In this document: positions 5,583 through 5,676 of the stretch, piece by piece
Layout of the letters: each line of letters opens with the position of its first letter
Numbering within the stretch: position 1 is the first letter of the stretch
Source of the DNA: Chloroflexota bacterium
Lineage (GTDB): Bacteria; Chloroflexota; Dehalococcoidia; Dehalococcoidales; UBA2162
DNA length: 5,676 nt
Direction of reading: 5' to 3'
Assembly (NCBI GenBank): GCA_016202555.1
Contig: JACQOL010000173.1
Span: 1-5,676, forward strand
The notes under the pieces: model-generated
The model's database searches: none
Told to the model about the DNA's origin: nothing
Seen by the model: the letters and a program-made list of their open reading frames with translations, nothing else
Made by a program: the position numbers and the translations under genes

Positions 5583-5622
5583 GCGTCCCCGGAGGATTCG
5601 AAGCCACGACCTCCCGTGATTT
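5583..5622 (-). pseudogene. 3'-half relic of a tRNA, tRNA-Arg-like
   Basis: Read on the minus strand, AATCACGGGAGGTCGTGG leads into the T-loop TTCGAAT (5602-5596), then CCTCC and GGGGACG (5590-5584). The order AATCA..GG.AGGTCGTGG, TTCGAATCC, CGGGGACGC is the 3' half of bacterial tRNA-Arg genes as I remember them. The T-stem bases do not pair fully, one base appears deleted between T-stem and acceptor, the CCA is replaced by CTGG, and no 5' half (GTCCCCG plus D-arm) exists upstream. It is therefore a broken remnant. It lies inside the probable nfn leader, only 38 bases from the nfnA start. Confidence 0.45.
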
Positions 5623-5667
5623 ACTCCTGCCAAGCCGGATGTTCCCCTCAATAACCCCTGATAGCAT

Positions 5668-5676
5668 ATTGTATCA
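5668..5676 (-). promoter_or_regulatory. possible extended -10 promoter for nfnA-nfnB at the window edge
   Basis: TGATACAAT on the minus strand has TG, one base, and TACAAT (one mismatch to TATAAT), nearly the same element as in front of the hydrolase. Any -35 box lies beyond the window. A start near 5661 would give nfnA a leader of about 115 bases that includes the tRNA relic and the terminator-like hairpin. TGATA (5659-5663) and TATCA (5672-5676) also form a 5-bp inverted repeat around this site. Confidence 0.25.

Noticed and set aside
1..5676. A new multi-gene defence or biosynthetic system
   Set aside because: All four genes fall in known families, and no cluster of unknown genes, CRISPR array, toxin-antitoxin pair or mobile-element enzyme is present.

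Overview
The window carries four genes and three short intergenic stretches. The gene set is that of an anaerobic bacterium: an electron-bifurcating transhydrogenase pair (nfnA-nfnB) and a DUF3417-type alpha-glucan phosphorylase. The general look of these proteins suggests Chloroflexota (Dehalococcoidia or Anaerolineae), but nothing in the window proves the taxon. No rRNA, intact tRNA, CRISPR array, transposase or integrase is visible.

Layout. 1-1923 (minus) is a glycogen/maltodextrin phosphorylase that runs off the left edge without its C-terminus. 1924-2289 is a 366-base divergent intergenic region. It holds a possible phosphorylase promoter overlapped by an inverted repeat, two small hairpins, a decayed tRNA-like sequence with a convincing 3' end at 2167, and a good extended -10 promoter pointing right. 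2290-3105 (plus) is a single alpha/beta hydrolase with a complete catalytic triad. 3106-3284 is the convergent gap, containing a nested hairpin capped by a UUCG tetraloop. 3285-4685 and 4697-5545 (both minus) are nfnB and nfnA, transcribed nfnA then nfnB with 11 bases between them. 5546-5676 is the nfn leader. It has a terminator-like hairpin next to the nfnA ribosome binding site, a tRNA-Arg-like 3'-half relic on the minus strand, and an extended -10 motif at the very right edge.

How the genes work together. NfnA and NfnB together form the complex that couples NADH and reduced ferredoxin to the reduction of two NADP+, supplying NADPH in fermentative or acetogenic metabolism. The phosphorylase releases glucose 1-phosphate from stored glucan, feeding the same central carbon metabolism, but it is a separate transcription unit. 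The hydrolase sits alone on the opposite strand, between two tRNA relics, and may be an acquired gene.

I did not find a convincing new biological system. The points most worth checking are: a Glu in place of the usual Asp ligand of the NfnA [2Fe-2S] cluster; the two tRNA 3' relics pointing toward each other around the hydrolase-nfn segment; a possible leaderless seven-codon mini-ORF coupled to the hydrolase start; and a possible attenuator in front of nfnA.
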